Source: Bdellovibrionales bacterium CG10_big_fil_rev_8_21_14_0_10_45_34 (GTDB lineage: Bacteria; Bdellovibrionota; Bdellovibrionia; Bdellovibrionales; 1-14-0-10-45-34). Taken from it: DNA of 61,104 nucleotides. This document shows, in pieces, positions 9,715 to 19,601 of this stretch (within the stretch, counting starts at the first letter, position 1; each line of letters opens with the position of its first letter). The position numbers were made by a program, and so were the translations under genes. Location: NCBI GenBank assembly GCA_002778785.1, contig PEZS01000004.1:27293-88396 (forward strand), given 5' to 3'. The notes under the pieces were generated by a model. That model did not search any database and had not been told where the DNA came from. It was given only the letters and a program-made list of their open reading frames with translations.

Positions 9715-12498
9715 TTGAGGAAAGCAAATTCAAATTATATAAGCTTAGTGGTAGTTTTGGCGTTACTCGCCGCGTGCGCGCCTCAAAGAGATCCTAACTA
9801 CAAGGCTCCCGAAGATTTTCAGGGTTTAGTCGACCAAGGCGTGAGCCCAAAACTGTCAGACTCTGGGCTAAACTACATCGATAACCCCGAGATTAGCCGA
9901 GTTTTGCAAGATCACTTTTCTACCGAGACGTCATCTTCTGAAGACTCCACAAGGATGCGAAATGAGGACCTTTATTTTGCCCAGAGGATTTCGGGCATCA
10001 ATCTTTCAGACTCTGTTGTTTTAGAAGGAGAGATTCTAGCCGGACAACCAGTGGCCATGAAAGTGGCCTTCGAACCAATGAGTGAAGACTCCGATAGTGA
10101 AATCATATTGGAGGGTGTATGGCGCACGTCCGCAAAGGCCCAAGAATTTACGGCGGAATTAAAATCCTCGAACGGTTATACGGCGGAGGTCACTGCCAAA
10201 ACCAATACAAACAATGCCTCAAAACTTATCGTCGGAAAACTCAGGGAGCCTGTTAAGAGCAGAGCTAAAGACTCTTCCAAAAATGATTTACCACCAACTG
10301 TTTCGTTTGGTCATAGGATAGAATCGAAAGAGTTGGTGCGTAGAACTGCCAATGATGATGGCGGTAAAGAAAGTGTTTGGCCGGTGACTGAAGTGACGGC
10401 TCAAGTTTATGGTGGTGTCGCAAAAAGCGATTTGTATGAAGATAAATTTGCAGGAGGCAATTCCGAAAATAATTCTCAAGAGAGCCGCTCAGGTAACCAA
10501 GTTGTCCAATCACCTAGTAGGGGTGGTGAGTCATCCCTAAAACCTCGTTTTTCAAGGCCGATTGCAACAATTCCCTTAGTTGCAGCAAAAGAAACGGGAA
10601 CTCTCGTAGAAGTCAACACTGATAGGTTTGGGCAGGTTTACGTAGCTCCTTACAGTCAAGAGGAACTAGTTCCAACTTCTAACGATGAGAATGAAGAGTC
10701 TCCTGATTCAAGACTTGGCAATGTGACGTTCTTGGTTGGATCGGGCGTGGGTTCGGGCGACGACGATGATTCAGACATAGATTCTGATAGCAGTGCAGGT
10801 TTGAACGAAAATGACGATCAAAGCCAAGCGACTAATCCTTCTGCGTCTTCAGAGGAGTCGAGAAGCTCTCAGCAGAGTCTTGAAAATATTTTTGGAACAT
10901 TTGAAATCATCGGTAAAAAGAAACCCGAGAATGCTAAACAGAATGGAAGCGCCACAAAGGAGCCTTCAACCCAAACTGGCAGTGAGAGGCAAGGCCGTCC
11001 TTCAAAAGGTTCGCATACTCAAACGGGCGTCCCGCCGAAAGATGGAACGCCAGCCAACTCTCAGCCTTTGAAGTCAGACGGAACTCCGTCTAATTCAAAG
11101 TCAGACGGTGCTCCAAATAAACAGAGTGCTTCTTCACCATCGGGAGTATCACAACCAACCAGTGCGGCTGTCCAACCTCCGAGGGCTTCTAGCGTGGCTA
11201 GTCCACCGACGACTAAATCACCGACCACGGCAGCTTCACCAGCTACGTCACCAAGTGCCGTTGCTCAACCTCCTAAAACTTCTAACAGTGCGGCTTCGCC
11301 GGCAAGTTCTTCCGGTTCACAAACAACCGCCGCCACTGCGGGGTCTGATCAGAGACGCAGTGCCACCAATGGTACGAGTAGAAGGCAGGCACCAGCGATT
11401 TACGTAGTTCGAGATCGAACCTCTAAAGATAAAAATTCGTGTCCGCTTAGGATGATGGGTGATTTAAAAGATCCAGTGATCAAAGAGCTTTGGGAAGATT
11501 GCGCCGACCCGAGAGTGAGAAAGCGAGCTCTCGATTTGGTTGCAAATGATTCGCACGCTAAGAGTATACTTTCGCATCTCAGTGACGGTTCTGAGCCGTC
11601 TATTTCAGGGTTTGCCATCGATTTCTCGTCTTTTAAAAATCCTAAATCAAGGAGTCTTTACCAGGTGCATTCGGCATTGAACCGAGTATATCGATCTGAA
11701 ATGAAGGGCTCCGCCTGCCACCCAGGGTTGATCTCCGTAGTGGCGCGAGAGTCAGCTTTTCAAAACTGTGCTTTAGCACTAGATAAAGCTGGGCGAACAA
11801 CTGATACAGGCCTCTGGCAGTTTGTCGACACCACAGCTAAAGGCTTCACGAACTATCTCGGAAAAATTACTTTAGGTAGCAATAAGTATGTAAAAAGGCC
11901 TCTTGTAACTAGCCCCTACTACTGCCCGACGTTACAAGACGGCAGAACAAATCCTTTGTTGTCAACACGAGCTGCCTGCGCACTTTACGAAAGTAATCGA
12001 GGTATGCCAGAGCTCAAGATTATGCGTCTGGGATCCCACGATTTGTTTAAGTATCTTCAAATGTATTTTGCTTTGGGTGGTGGAACATTTAGAAGTGCAG
12101 TGAATGGATCTGATACTTTACGTACAGAGTACGAACGTCTGCCAGAGTCCGAGAGACGTGGTAACCAAAGAGCAACTATTCTTATTTCTAAGTACTACGG
12201 CAATCGGTTTTATGATCTTTTTGAAGACCGATTGCTACCACAAAAAATCGGTCGCCTCGATGTCTACAGAAGAAGAGACTATGTGTTGATGGTAAATATT
12301 GGGTTCTGGGCCATGCTTGATCCGGCGGGCTTTGAGGTAATGGTGGCAAATCACCTGCGCGAAAAAATAAATGCTGCACGAACTCCCGCAGAAAAGAAAA
12401 AGCTCGAGGCAACTCAGGCATGGTTCTCGAAGATTGCCGACAAACTTCCGCATATGGATCAATACGGAAACTTCATAGCAACAGACGGCCCAAGCTAG
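9715..12498 (+). CDS. lipoprotein with C-terminal lytic-transglycosylase-like domain
   Basis: 927 residues. The TTG at 9715 is preferred because GGAGG lies five bases upstream. It gives a clean lipoprotein signal (MRKANSNYISLVVVLALLAAC) with lipobox LLAAC, so the mature protein should be membrane-anchored. Residues about 20-330 are of unknown fold. About 330-560 is low-complexity, first acidic (GSGDDDDSDIDSDSS), then Ser/Pro/Ala-rich. The C-terminal part contains VVARESAFQNC (candidate catalytic Glu, about residue 679), TGLWQFVDTTAKGF and YFALGGGTF, a plausible version of the YxxG motif. Predicted role is peptidoglycan cleavage at the envelope; activity is an inference because the motifs are divergent. 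The gene is monocistronic. Confidence 0.8.
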   Translation: MRKANSNYISLVVVLALLAACAPQRDPNYKAPEDFQGLVDQGVSPKLSDSGLNYIDNPEISRVLQDHFSTETSSSEDSTRMRNEDLYFAQRISGINLSDSVVLEGEILAGQPVAMKVAFEPMSEDSDSEIILEGVWRTSAKAQEFTAELKSSNGYTAEVTAKTNTNNASKLIVGKLREPVKSRAKDSSKNDLPPTVSFGHRIESKELVRRTANDDGGKESVWPVTEVTAQVYGGVAKSDLYEDKFAGGNSENNSQESRSGNQVVQSPSRGGESSLKPRFSRPIATIPLVAAKETGTLVEVNTDRFGQVYVAPYSQEELVPTSNDENEESPDSRLGNVTFLVGSGVGSGDDDDSDIDSDSSAGLNENDDQSQATNPSASSEESRSSQQSLENIFGTFEIIGKKKPENAKQNGSATKEPSTQTGSERQGRPSKGSHTQTGVPPKDGTPANSQPLKSDGTPSNSKSDGAPNKQSASSPSGVSQPTSAAVQPPRASSVASPPTTKSPTTAASPATSPSAVAQPPKTSNSAASPASSSGSQTTAATAGSDQRRSATNGTSRRQAPAIYVVRDRTSKDKNSCPLRMMGDLKDPVIKELWEDCADPRVRKRALDLVANDSHAKSILSHLSDGSEPSISGFAIDFSSFKNPKSRSLYQVHSALNRVYRSEMKGSACHPGLISVVARESAFQNCALALDKAGRTTDTGLWQFVDTTAKGFTNYLGKITLGSNKYVKRPLVTSPYYCPTLQDGRTNPLLSTRAACALYESNRGMPELKIMRLGSHDLFKYLQMYFALGGGTFRSAVNGSDTLRTEYERLPESERRGNQRATILISKYYGNRFYDLFEDRLLPQKIGRLDVYRRRDYVLMVNIGFWAMLDPAGFEVMVANHLREKINAARTPAEKKKLEATQAWFSKIADKLPHMDQYGNFIATDGPS

Positions 12499-12520
12499 CC
12501 TCAGCTGAGTAATCGCACCT

Positions 12521-12546
12521 AGTGATTCTACGCGACGGGAATCGCT
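12521..12546. terminator. hairpin between convergent genes
   Basis: AGTGATTC and GAATCGCT can pair (eight pairs including one wobble) around a 10-base loop. It lies between the stop codons of the convergent lipoprotein and gcdH genes, beside a second palindrome CTCAGCTGAG at 12500-12509. No T-run follows on either strand, so termination is only suggested by position. Confidence 0.3.
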
Positions 12547-12604
12547 GCACCCACATGAACAAACGAGGCTTTCGCTGCTCTGAAAAAAGATGGTTAGATT
12601 TTCA

Positions 12605-13771
12605 TCAACGAAACGCTTGAATGCCGGTGATGTAGTTACCCAGAATCAAACGATGGATGTCTTCTGTACCTTCGTAAGTGTTGACGCTCTCAAGGTTAGC
12701 CATATGGCGACCACACTGATATTCGTCGGTAATGCCGGAAGCGCCAAGAATATCTCGGGCGATTCGCGCAATTTCTAGCGCCTTTGAAACGTTGTTCATT
12801 TTTGCCATAGATACGTGCTCTGGCTTGACTTTATTTTCGTCTTTCAAACGACCTAAATGAAGAGCAAGCAGCTGACCCTTCGTGATCTCGGTGAACATGT
12901 AAACCAGCTTCGCTTGTACCAACTGAAAAGACGCTATTGGTTTATCAAACTGTATTCTTGTTTTTGCGTAGTTAAGCGCTTCTTCGTAACAAGCCATGGC
13001 TGAGCCAAGAGCGCCCCACGATATTCCATACCGAGCATTGTTAAGGCAAGCGAAAGGCCCACGCAATCCCTCGACATTGAGCTGCTGAGACACTGGCACC
13101 TTGCAATCTTCAAAAATCAATTCAGAAGTGACGCTAGCTCGAAGACTAAACTTGTTGTGAACATCGTTTGTTCTAAAGCCGGCGGAATCGCGATCAACAA
13201 TCAAACCTATGATCTTGCCGTCATCGTTTTTTGCCCAAACAATGGCAAGGTCACAAATTCCGCCGTTTGTGATCCACATTTTAGAACCATTGAGAATATA
13301 ATGATCGCCGTTTTTTTTCGCTCGCGTGATCAATCCACCAGGATTTGACCCGAAATCTGGCTCTGTGAGTCCAAAGCTGCCAATGAGTTCGCCCTTCGCC
13401 ATTTTTGGTAAATACTTTTTCTTGTGCTCCTCTGTTCCGAACGCGTAGATAGGGAACATACAAAGCGCCCCTTGCACACTGACAAAGCTACGAAGGCCGC
13501 TGTCACCTCTTTCGAGCTCCTGCATGATAAGACCATAGCTTGTGTAATTTAGGCCTGCGCATTCATAGCCTTGAATTGTTGCGCCGAGCGTGCCGAGTTC
13601 CGCAAGTTGAGGGATCAACTCTTTGGGGAACCTGCCTTCTCTATGATTCTTTTCGATAATCGGAATGATCTCGCGGCTAACAAAATTCCTTACAGTATCG
13701 CGAACCATGCGTTCGTCTTCGCTCAGGTGGCTGTTGATATCAAAAAAGTCGGTTCCTTCAAAGGGTTTCAT
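12605..13771 (-). CDS. gcdH: glutaryl-CoA dehydrogenase-like acyl-CoA dehydrogenase
   Basis: 388 residues, the usual acyl-CoA dehydrogenase length. The FAD and substrate-binding motif is GSFGLTEPDFGSNPGG, and WITNGG is present. The C-terminal NTYEGTEDIHRLILG carries the catalytic-base glutamate and matches the glutaryl-CoA dehydrogenase subgroup better than the general acyl-CoA dehydrogenases. The reaction is oxidation of glutaryl-CoA to crotonyl-CoA with CO2 release, in lysine or tryptophan breakdown. Assignment to the subgroup rests on motif resemblance only. A GGGGGAG ribosome site precedes the ATG and a palindromic operator candidate lies just upstream. Confidence 0.85.
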   Translation of the reverse strand: MKPFEGTDFFDINSHLSEDERMVRDTVRNFVSREIIPIIEKNHREGRFPKELIPQLAELGTLGATIQGYECAGLNYTSYGLIMQELERGDSGLRSFVSVQGALCMFPIYAFGTEEHKKKYLPKMAKGELIGSFGLTEPDFGSNPGGLITRAKKNGDHYILNGSKMWITNGGICDLAIVWAKNDDGKIIGLIVDRDSAGFRTNDVHNKFSLRASVTSELIFEDCKVPVSQQLNVEGLRGPFACLNNARYGISWGALGSAMACYEEALNYAKTRIQFDKPIASFQLVQAKLVYMFTEITKGQLLALHLGRLKDENKVKPEHVSMAKMNNVSKALEIARIARDILGASGITDEYQCGRHMANLESVNTYEGTEDIHRLILGNYITGIQAFR

Positions 13772-13785
13772 GGCTCCCCCACGTT

Positions 13786-13801
13786 GTTAAAAAGTTTTAA
13801 C
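13786..13801. promoter_or_regulatory. palindromic operator candidate upstream of gcdH
   Basis: GTTAAAA-AG-TTTTAAC is a perfect inverted repeat with 7-bp arms, 15 bases upstream of the gcdH start. The position fits a repressor site acting on gcdH. The regulator is not in the window as far as I can tell. Confidence 0.4.
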
Positions 13802-13949
13802 CGGATGACCTCGACAAAGGGTCAAATCAGTAGCCAACGAGGCCACGGACGGCCGGACATGTTCACGGATGAACACTTTCTTATAGCCCGCGGGGATGAG
13901 GGCTGGCAAGCCGCCGCTCAGGGGGTGAGCGGCGAGCGAAAGAGAGAAG

Positions 13950-15098
13950 TTAAGGAATTTCAAACAACTGTTTTAAACCTTTTTGCCAAGGTAGGATCTC
14001 AATGCCACCCTGCAGCTCTCTCGTTTCGGTGCCTAAGTAAAGAACCCAAGAGTTTAGTTTTTTGCCGAAGTAATTTTGAAAAGACTTGAGCCCCTTTAAG
14101 TCGTGCACTCCAACGTTCCGAGAGGCCTTGACTTCGATTGCATAAACATCGGTTTTTCTTTCAACGACAAAATCGACCTCAAGTTGGTCTTCAGTGCGGT
14201 ACGAGCTGATTCTCATATCAAAGCCCAAGTTTTTTTGTAAGGATCGAATTTGTTGAAAAATAAAGTGTTCAAACAGGTTGCCAATCCTATCTTGAGCAAG
14301 CGAATAGCTCCCGAGAATGGAATTTAAAACTCCTACGTCAAAGCAATAGAATTTTGGGTGTTGAACCAGTCGCCTGGTTGCGGATTTAGAAAACGGCAGA
14401 ACCTCTTCGACAACCAAGGTGTCAATGAGAATATCGAAGTATCTTCGAGCAGTTAATCTTTCGACCATCGCCTGACTGGCATATTTGGAAAAATCGATGT
14501 GTTGGCCCGACTTCGACAGTGTGACATCGAAAAATCGCGTGAAACCTTGAATATCCTTTGTGAGCGCCTCCGCCTGAATTTCTTCTTTGAGGTAAAGAGC
14601 TACGTAAGAGTTAAGTACGGCCTTCCAATCATTTGTTTCATCTAGGTGGATGCCTGGTAAGCATCCCCGTGAAAGTGCGCGCTTAAGTTCAAACTCTTCT
14701 TCGCCAAGCTCCAAAAACGTCAAAGGTCCTAACTCGAATCGAATGACTCTTCCGGGTAGTAGGTTAGCATTTCCCCTTCTCAGTTTTCTCGCGCTAGAGC
14801 CGGTTAAAAGAAATCTTTGTTTGGGGTTGTCATCAATAAGAACTTGGATGGTATTGAGCAAACTGGGGATACGCTGAATTTCATCAACGAGTATGATCTT
14901 CTTTTGAGTAGTAAGTTCCTTGATGAGTTCCGTGTTTCTAAGATGGTTGAAATACTGTATCTCATCCGCTAGGTTGATAACCAAATCAGGTGAGAGTCCC
15001 TTTAATAGGGTGGATTTCCCAGTTTGCCTGGGGCCCAAGAGCAAGATGGATTTCTTGGTTTCCTGAATAGTTTTAGATAGTTGCCTGTCTACAAGCAT
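13950..15098 (-). CDS. AAA ATPase with DUF4143 C-terminal domain
   Basis: 382 residues. The N-terminal AAA_14-type ATPase has Walker A GPRQTGKSTLL near residue 23, Walker B IILVDEIQRIP and the sensor LLTGSSARKLRRG. The C-terminal half is of the DUF4143 type and contains the nuclease-like segment LEVDFVVERKTDVYAIEVK. Proteins of this family are widespread, often mobile, and of unknown cellular role. The gene stands alone; a GC-rich hairpin (GCCGCTCA / TGAGCGGC, about 13913-13933) lies just after its stop. Confidence 0.85.
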   Translation of the reverse strand: MLVDRQLSKTIQETKKSILLLGPRQTGKSTLLKGLSPDLVINLADEIQYFNHLRNTELIKELTTQKKIILVDEIQRIPSLLNTIQVLIDDNPKQRFLLTGSSARKLRRGNANLLPGRVIRFELGPLTFLELGEEEFELKRALSRGCLPGIHLDETNDWKAVLNSYVALYLKEEIQAEALTKDIQGFTRFFDVTLSKSGQHIDFSKYASQAMVERLTARRYFDILIDTLVVEEVLPFSKSATRRLVQHPKFYCFDVGVLNSILGSYSLAQDRIGNLFEHFIFQQIRSLQKNLGFDMRISSYRTEDQLEVDFVVERKTDVYAIEVKASRNVGVHDLKGLKSFQNYFGKKLNSWVLYLGTETRELQGGIEILPWQKGLKQLFEIP

Positions 15099-15186
15099 AC
15101 GTTATCACTTTACGGCTGTTTTTGATCATGGTCAACCGACAGCGGCCAGGCAAATTTGGAGCTATCCGTACAGGACTTACGCCTGT

Positions 15187-15275
15187 GTTTGGACATAGGT
15201 TACTTCGAAGCCCTAGTACGAAACTAGGTTTGTGCTTATGTTTCGACTTAGGAGCTTTGAAGCCCTACAACGAAA
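15187..15275 (+). repeat. two direct repeats in the purD leader
   Basis: A unit of about 37 bases occurs twice, at 15187-15223 and 15240-15275. The core 21 bases (15203-15223 and 15255-15275) agree at 18 positions. The second copy ends just before the GGGAG ribosome site of purD. Tandem sites for a regulator or a structured leader are both possible. Confidence 0.6.
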
Positions 15276-15286
15276 GGGAGTTAGCT

Positions 15287-16681
15287 GTGGCTAACGTGCT
15301 CATAATTGGTAGTGGAGGCAGAGAGGCGGCTCTCGCAAGATCTCTCGCTTCAAAAAACACCCACGTTTTTGGCGGTGCCAGACTGAACGAGTCGCTTGAA
15401 TTTGTCGGAGTCTGCCCTTTGAGCGAAAAGACTCCAGATCTCCTCGCAGACTGGTGTCACAGCAGCGGAATAGATCTCGTCGTTATCGGGCCCGAAACAC
15501 CACTTTGCGATGGCCTTTCAGATAGGTTGCGTGAAAAAGGCCTAGCCGTTTTCGGAGCCTCTCAGAAGGCCGCTCAACTTGAGGGCTCAAAAATTTTTGC
15601 TAAAGAATTTATGAAAAGACACCAGCTTCCAACCGCCAAATATGAATCAAGCTCAAAATATGATGAGGCTTGCCGATTGCTAGAGGATTTTCAAATTCCT
15701 GTTGTGATCAAAGCAGATGGTTTAGCGGCGGGTAAGGGAGTGTACATTTGTCAGAGCAGGTTAGAAGCTCAAACAGCCCTACGCGAAATAATGCTCGATA
15801 AAAAATTCGGTAGTCACACTACAAGCGTAGTTATTGAGGAGTTTCTTGAGGGAAAAGAAGTAAGTGTTCTCGTTTTAACAAACGGAACAGATTTCGAGCT
15901 TCTGCCGCTTGCGCAAGATCACAAGCGGCTACTTGATGATGATCAGGGGCCAAACACGGGCGGCATGGGAGTCGTTGCACCGGTTAAGTTAGAGTCAGCT
16001 CTTATGGCGCAAATTCACAAAGATATTTTGCAGCCGACGATTCGAGCGATATCAAGAGAAGCATTCGACTACCGAGGTATTTTGTATTTTGGCTTAATGC
16101 TGACGGCTAACGGCCCAAAAATTTTAGAGTTCAATGTAAGATTTGGTGACCCAGAAGCGCAGGCCATTCTCCCTTTGCTAGAAGGAAACCTCTTTGAAAC
16201 ATTGCTTGCTGTCGCAAAAGGCGAGCTACCGAAAGTTAGGACAAACGGCAAGTGTTCATCTGTCATTGTCCTTGCCGCTGAAGGCTATCCCGAAAACCCA
16301 ATTAAAGGAGTTAATCTGGGCGACCTTCGAGGTAAAGATAAAGACTCTGACAAAGAAGCAAGCCCGGCAAATGTTGGCGGTAAAAATGGGCCTGCTGCTT
16401 CGCAAGTCAATGAAGCAAACACTGAAGCTGACTTAAAACAGAGTTTCGAAAGCTTGCTCGAAGACGCTCGCAGCGAGCTTTACTGGATTCATGCGGGAAC
16501 AAAAAAGTTAGAAGATGGAACTTATGTTAGTGATGGCGGACGCGTTCTCAACTTAGTTGCTGTTGATGACTCTATCGAAACTGCACTTCAAAAATCGTAT
16601 GAGTATTTGGACCGGCAAAATATTCCCTTACATTATAGAAAAGATATCGGATCCCGCCGTGATGAGAGCGCCCGACAGTGA
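15287..16681 (+). CDS. purD: phosphoribosylamine-glycine ligase
   Basis: 464 residues from the GTG at 15287. This start is chosen because the conserved PurD N-terminus (NVLIIGSGGREAALA) begins there and AAGGGAG lies seven bases upstream. An open frame extends 55 codons further 5' but has no PurD similarity. ATP-grasp features are visible: VVIKADGLAAGKGVYI, DHKRLLDDDQGPNTGGMG and EFNVRFGDPEAQ. The enzyme makes glycinamide ribonucleotide in de novo purine synthesis. The protein is about 40 residues longer than usual owing to a polar insert in the C-terminal domain (about residues 347-385). The gene is monocistronic here. Confidence 0.94.
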   Translation: MANVLIIGSGGREAALARSLASKNTHVFGGARLNESLEFVGVCPLSEKTPDLLADWCHSSGIDLVVIGPETPLCDGLSDRLREKGLAVFGASQKAAQLEGSKIFAKEFMKRHQLPTAKYESSSKYDEACRLLEDFQIPVVIKADGLAAGKGVYICQSRLEAQTALREIMLDKKFGSHTTSVVIEEFLEGKEVSVLVLTNGTDFELLPLAQDHKRLLDDDQGPNTGGMGVVAPVKLESALMAQIHKDILQPTIRAISREAFDYRGILYFGLMLTANGPKILEFNVRFGDPEAQAILPLLEGNLFETLLAVAKGELPKVRTNGKCSSVIVLAAEGYPENPIKGVNLGDLRGKDKDSDKEASPANVGGKNGPAASQVNEANTEADLKQSFESLLEDARSELYWIHAGTKKLEDGTYVSDGGRVLNLVAVDDSIETALQKSYEYLDRQNIPLHYRKDIGSRRDESARQ

Positions 16682-16817
16682 TTGGATCGATATCCTGAGT
16701 TTGATTAAAGATGTGATTTTATGCTAACTGCTTAATGCGATATAATCTATTATATGACTTTCCGACCACTGGGGCATCGCTCGCGTCGTACCAAATGATC
16801 GTAGTAATGATAGTCGA

Positions 16818-17552
16818 CTAGTTCCAGTCGAAATGAAGATTGAGCATGCTCGTAGAGGTTGCCGATTCATGGTTGATCAAAACCTTTGAGGTGTCGCTCA
16901 GTTGCTCGGTGAGAGCCATTTGAAAGTTGGAGTTGGCTGCGTTGTAGTCCATGCTCGCATCAAAGAATCCCTTGTAATCGAGCTTTGCTCGTTGCTCAAA
17001 GGCCAAAACTTGCATACCAAACGAATGTGATACGGAACCCGGCTCGCGGCCACCGAGGCTTACCTCAGTTTTTAGTTTTTGTTCAATTTCTTTCGCGGCT
17101 CTTGCTAGTTCTGGATTATTGAAATAGCGACCTTCAACTAATGACTGAAGGCCTTTGTTCATAACACGCTGGCCAACGTCCCTGCCGTCAGCATGATTAG
17201 GAATGTCCGTAGGAATCGTGTTGGTTATTGAATTCTTATTAAAAACAGGATTAGGCCTCGCCTCGACGCCATCAAATTTATCCCAATCTAGTCCGGCGGC
17301 AAGGCCGGGGACAGATAGTTCTGACTTACGGCGCTTATCGTTTTTTACACGCCCTTCAGCGAGAGAATCTATGAAGTTTGGTCCAACAAATAGAGTTGAC
17401 GACCTTGAGGTGGAAGTTTTCGTGGTTTCAGACTGAGAGCTCGTATCCGAAGACGCAATCGTTAGGTTTTGTGAGCTGAATTCCGATGGGGCAGAGTGAC
17501 CGTAGACTGGAGCCAATAGACTGAGGCTAATAAAAAGTTTCGAAATTTTCAT
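16818..17552 (-). CDS. secreted protein of unknown function
   Basis: About 244 residues if translation begins at the ATG at 17552, which gives a good signal peptide (MKISKLFISLSLLAPVYGHSA). A GTG at 17672 would add 40 residues in frame, and neither start has a strong Shine-Dalgarno sequence. The mature protein begins with a Ser/Thr-rich stretch. Its C-terminal half ends in alternating hydrophobic segments with a final aromatic (LNLHFDWN), reminiscent of an outer-membrane beta signal, but no family is recognised. Confidence 0.6.
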   Translation of the reverse strand: MKISKLFISLSLLAPVYGHSAPSEFSSQNLTIASSDTSSQSETTKTSTSRSSTLFVGPNFIDSLAEGRVKNDKRRKSELSVPGLAAGLDWDKFDGVEARPNPVFNKNSITNTIPTDIPNHADGRDVGQRVMNKGLQSLVEGRYFNNPELARAAKEIEQKLKTEVSLGGREPGSVSHSFGMQVLAFEQRAKLDYKGFFDASMDYNAANSNFQMALTEQLSDTSKVLINHESATSTSMLNLHFDWN

Positions 17553-17971
17553 CTCAAACTGAGATGCCCTGGCGACCGGTGTCGTCGCAGGATTCTCCTT
17601 AGTAAGGGTTAGCTTTGTTTGTACGCTCTTAGCTAAATTCATATAAATTAATAACGCAAATACTGTGCCCACCTAAGCCATGTGGGTTAGGTATAGAGTA
17701 AGTATGCTGATTACCACGTTATCAGGTGATCAATTTGAGCTCAGCCTGTCAAATCAAGAGGCAGTTAGGGTAGCGGCCTGACTAAAGTTTGGTCATTTAG
17801 GTAAATCTTCCATGGTATGGGGCTTATTGAGGTCCTTGCACACCCCCGAATTCTTCGAGAATCTAGGAGGATCGGCGGTGCTTTTCTGTAAGGTCGCAGA
17901 TTTTTCATAAGGTCGCTGTAGCTCTCGTTTGAGGGGAGGGGGGGGCGAGCGCCTCCCGCGACGACGTGTCG
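17553..17971. other. gene-free stretch with G-run and short hairpin
   Basis: No convincing gene is seen in about 420 bases. A plus-strand run of twelve G interrupted by one A (about 17934-17947) is followed by GCGAGCGCCTCCC. On the minus strand this can form a GGGAGGC/GCCCCCC hairpin just after the sigma-54 regulator stop, a possible terminator without a T-run. The octamer AAGGTCGC occurs twice (about 17889 and 17910). Confidence 0.4.
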
Positions 17972-19480
17972 TTACATGCTTGTGGAGTAAATCCTAGATG
18001 CAAGTGGCGGCACGCCCTCAAAACTGCTATTCAGGGCGGAGTCTGCATTTTCCGTTATAAGGCTTCGCGGGTCCTTAGCGGGTTGAGACTTTTCCTTACC
18101 AAAAACCTGAAGCCCTTTCTTTTTAATCTTTTCTACAAGCGTTGTGCGATTCAAACCTAGCAACATAGCGGCCTGATTTCGGTTTCCGTCAGTTCTTTTT
18201 AGTGCCTCAAGGATGAGATCGTTTTCAAACTTATCAACGAGGTGATTGAAGTCTATTCCAGAAAAAGGAAATTCAACTACTCCGATCGCTGGTAGCATAG
18301 CTTTATTGGCTCGATACTTCGGCGGTAGATCTTCGAGCGTAATTGCACCACTTCCTTTTAGAATCGAAAGCCGCTCGACCAAGTTCTCAAGTTCGCGCAC
18401 GTTACCGGGCCACGCGTACTGGCTCAAGACATCTGTGACTTCGCGAGAATAACTGCCTACCATACGACCCTTTGTGCGGTTGAAAAAATCTCTGAAATGT
18501 TCAAGCAAAATAGCGATGTCGGCTCTTCTTTCTCGAAGCGCGGGGATATGAATAGGGATAACATTGAGTCGATAATAAAGATCTTCGCGAAAAGTACCGC
18601 GCTCAATCATATCTTCTAGGTTTCTGTTGGTCGCCGCAATAATTCGAACGTTAACTTCTACGCTTTTGGTAGACCCAAGCGGTTCAAAGCGCTGATTTTG
18701 AAGTACTCTTAAAAGCTTAACTTGAAGACTTGGTGAGAGCTCGCCAATCTCATCCAAGAAAAGGGTGCCGTTATCAGCAAGTTCAAACCTTCCCACGCGA
18801 TTTTGGGTTGCACCCGTAAATGCCCCCTTAATATGACCGAAGAGCTCACTTTCTAAAAGCTCAGCGGGTATGGCGCCACAATTCACTGGTATTAGTAGCT
18901 CATTTCGCCGACTCGAGTTTTGGTGAATGGCCTGCGCCACTAATTCTTTGCCTGTTCCACTTTCACCCGTCACAAGTACAGTTGCATCGGTGTCACAGAC
19001 TCTCTCGATGAGCGATAACACTGACTTGATCTCTTTGCTTTCACCGATGATATTTGAAAACTTATACCGATGACTTATATGCTGCTTAAGAGCAGTGTTT
19101 TCTGTTTTAAGCTTTTTTTGCTCGATGGCCCTGTCAATCACAACGGCAACTTCTTCTAGATTAAAGGGCTTTGTGATAAAATGGAACGCTCCCCGCTGCG
19201 TGGCCTCAATAGCATTTTGAACAGTGCCAAATCCCGAAAGCACGACGACTTGAGTTTGTGGGTTCTGGCTCCTGATTTCTGTCAAAAACTCTATGCCGTT
19301 TCCGTCAGGTAATCTGAGATCCAAAAGTACAACATCAATCTCGGAGTTTTTGCTAAGTAGTTCTCGAGCTACAAGTAGTGATCCTGCGCTGAACACTTGA
19401 AAGCTGCGCGATTCAAGAAATCTTGTGATGGAAATCCGAATTGACGATTCGTCATCTATAACTAGAACTTGCCCTCTCAT
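17972..19480 (-). CDS. NtrC-family sigma-54-dependent response regulator
   Basis: 502 residues. The receiver domain (1-120) has the acidic pocket VIDDE and phosphoacceptor Asp54 ([11 protein letters not shown]). The AAA+ domain has Walker A GESGTGKE and the sigma-54 contact loop GAFTGA, followed by [15 protein letters not shown] and the arginine-finger region [20 protein letters not shown] Fis-type helix-turn-helix ([16 protein letters not shown]) is followed by a short disordered tail of about 45 residues. It should activate sigma-54 promoters when phosphorylated. It is the last gene of an operon with a kinase-like protein, a HAD phosphatase and MpaA, with a 121-base gap after the kinase-like gene. 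The operator sites are unknown; one sigma-54 promoter candidate in the window is at 43454. Confidence 0.93.
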   Translation of the reverse strand: MRGQVLVIDDESSIRISITRFLESRSFQVFSAGSLLVARELLSKNSEIDVVLLDLRLPDGNGIEFLTEIRSQNPQTQVVVLSGFGTVQNAIEATQRGAFHFITKPFNLEEVAVVIDRAIEQKKLKTENTALKQHISHRYKFSNIIGESKEIKSVLSLIERVCDTDATVLVTGESGTGKELVAQAIHQNSSRRNELLIPVNCGAIPAELLESELFGHIKGAFTGATQNRVGRFELADNGTLFLDEIGELSPSLQVKLLRVLQNQRFEPLGSTKSVEVNVRIIAATNRNLEDMIERGTFREDLYYRLNVIPIHIPALRERRADIAILLEHFRDFFNRTKGRMVGSYSREVTDVLSQYAWPGNVRELENLVERLSILKGSGAITLEDLPPKYRANKAMLPAIGVVEFPFSGIDFNHLVDKFENDLILEALKRTDGNRNQAAMLLGLNRTTLVEKIKKKGLQVFGKEKSQPAKDPRSLITENADSALNSSFEGVPPLASRIYSTSM

Positions 19481-19601
19481 TGAATCCCCTTCCTAGGAAA
19501 ACTTTTTTGCCTTCTTGGCATATTTAATGAGCGGCCGGAAGATCGACGTTCAAGGGGCCGTCCGGCGATTGGCGGCTTGGGTATAATCAGGTTAAGTGAG
19601 C

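Noticed and set aside
17930-17950. G-rich run as a G-quadruplex control element
   Set aside because: A single G-run interrupted by one A at the end of a gene-free stretch; nothing links it to a nearby start.
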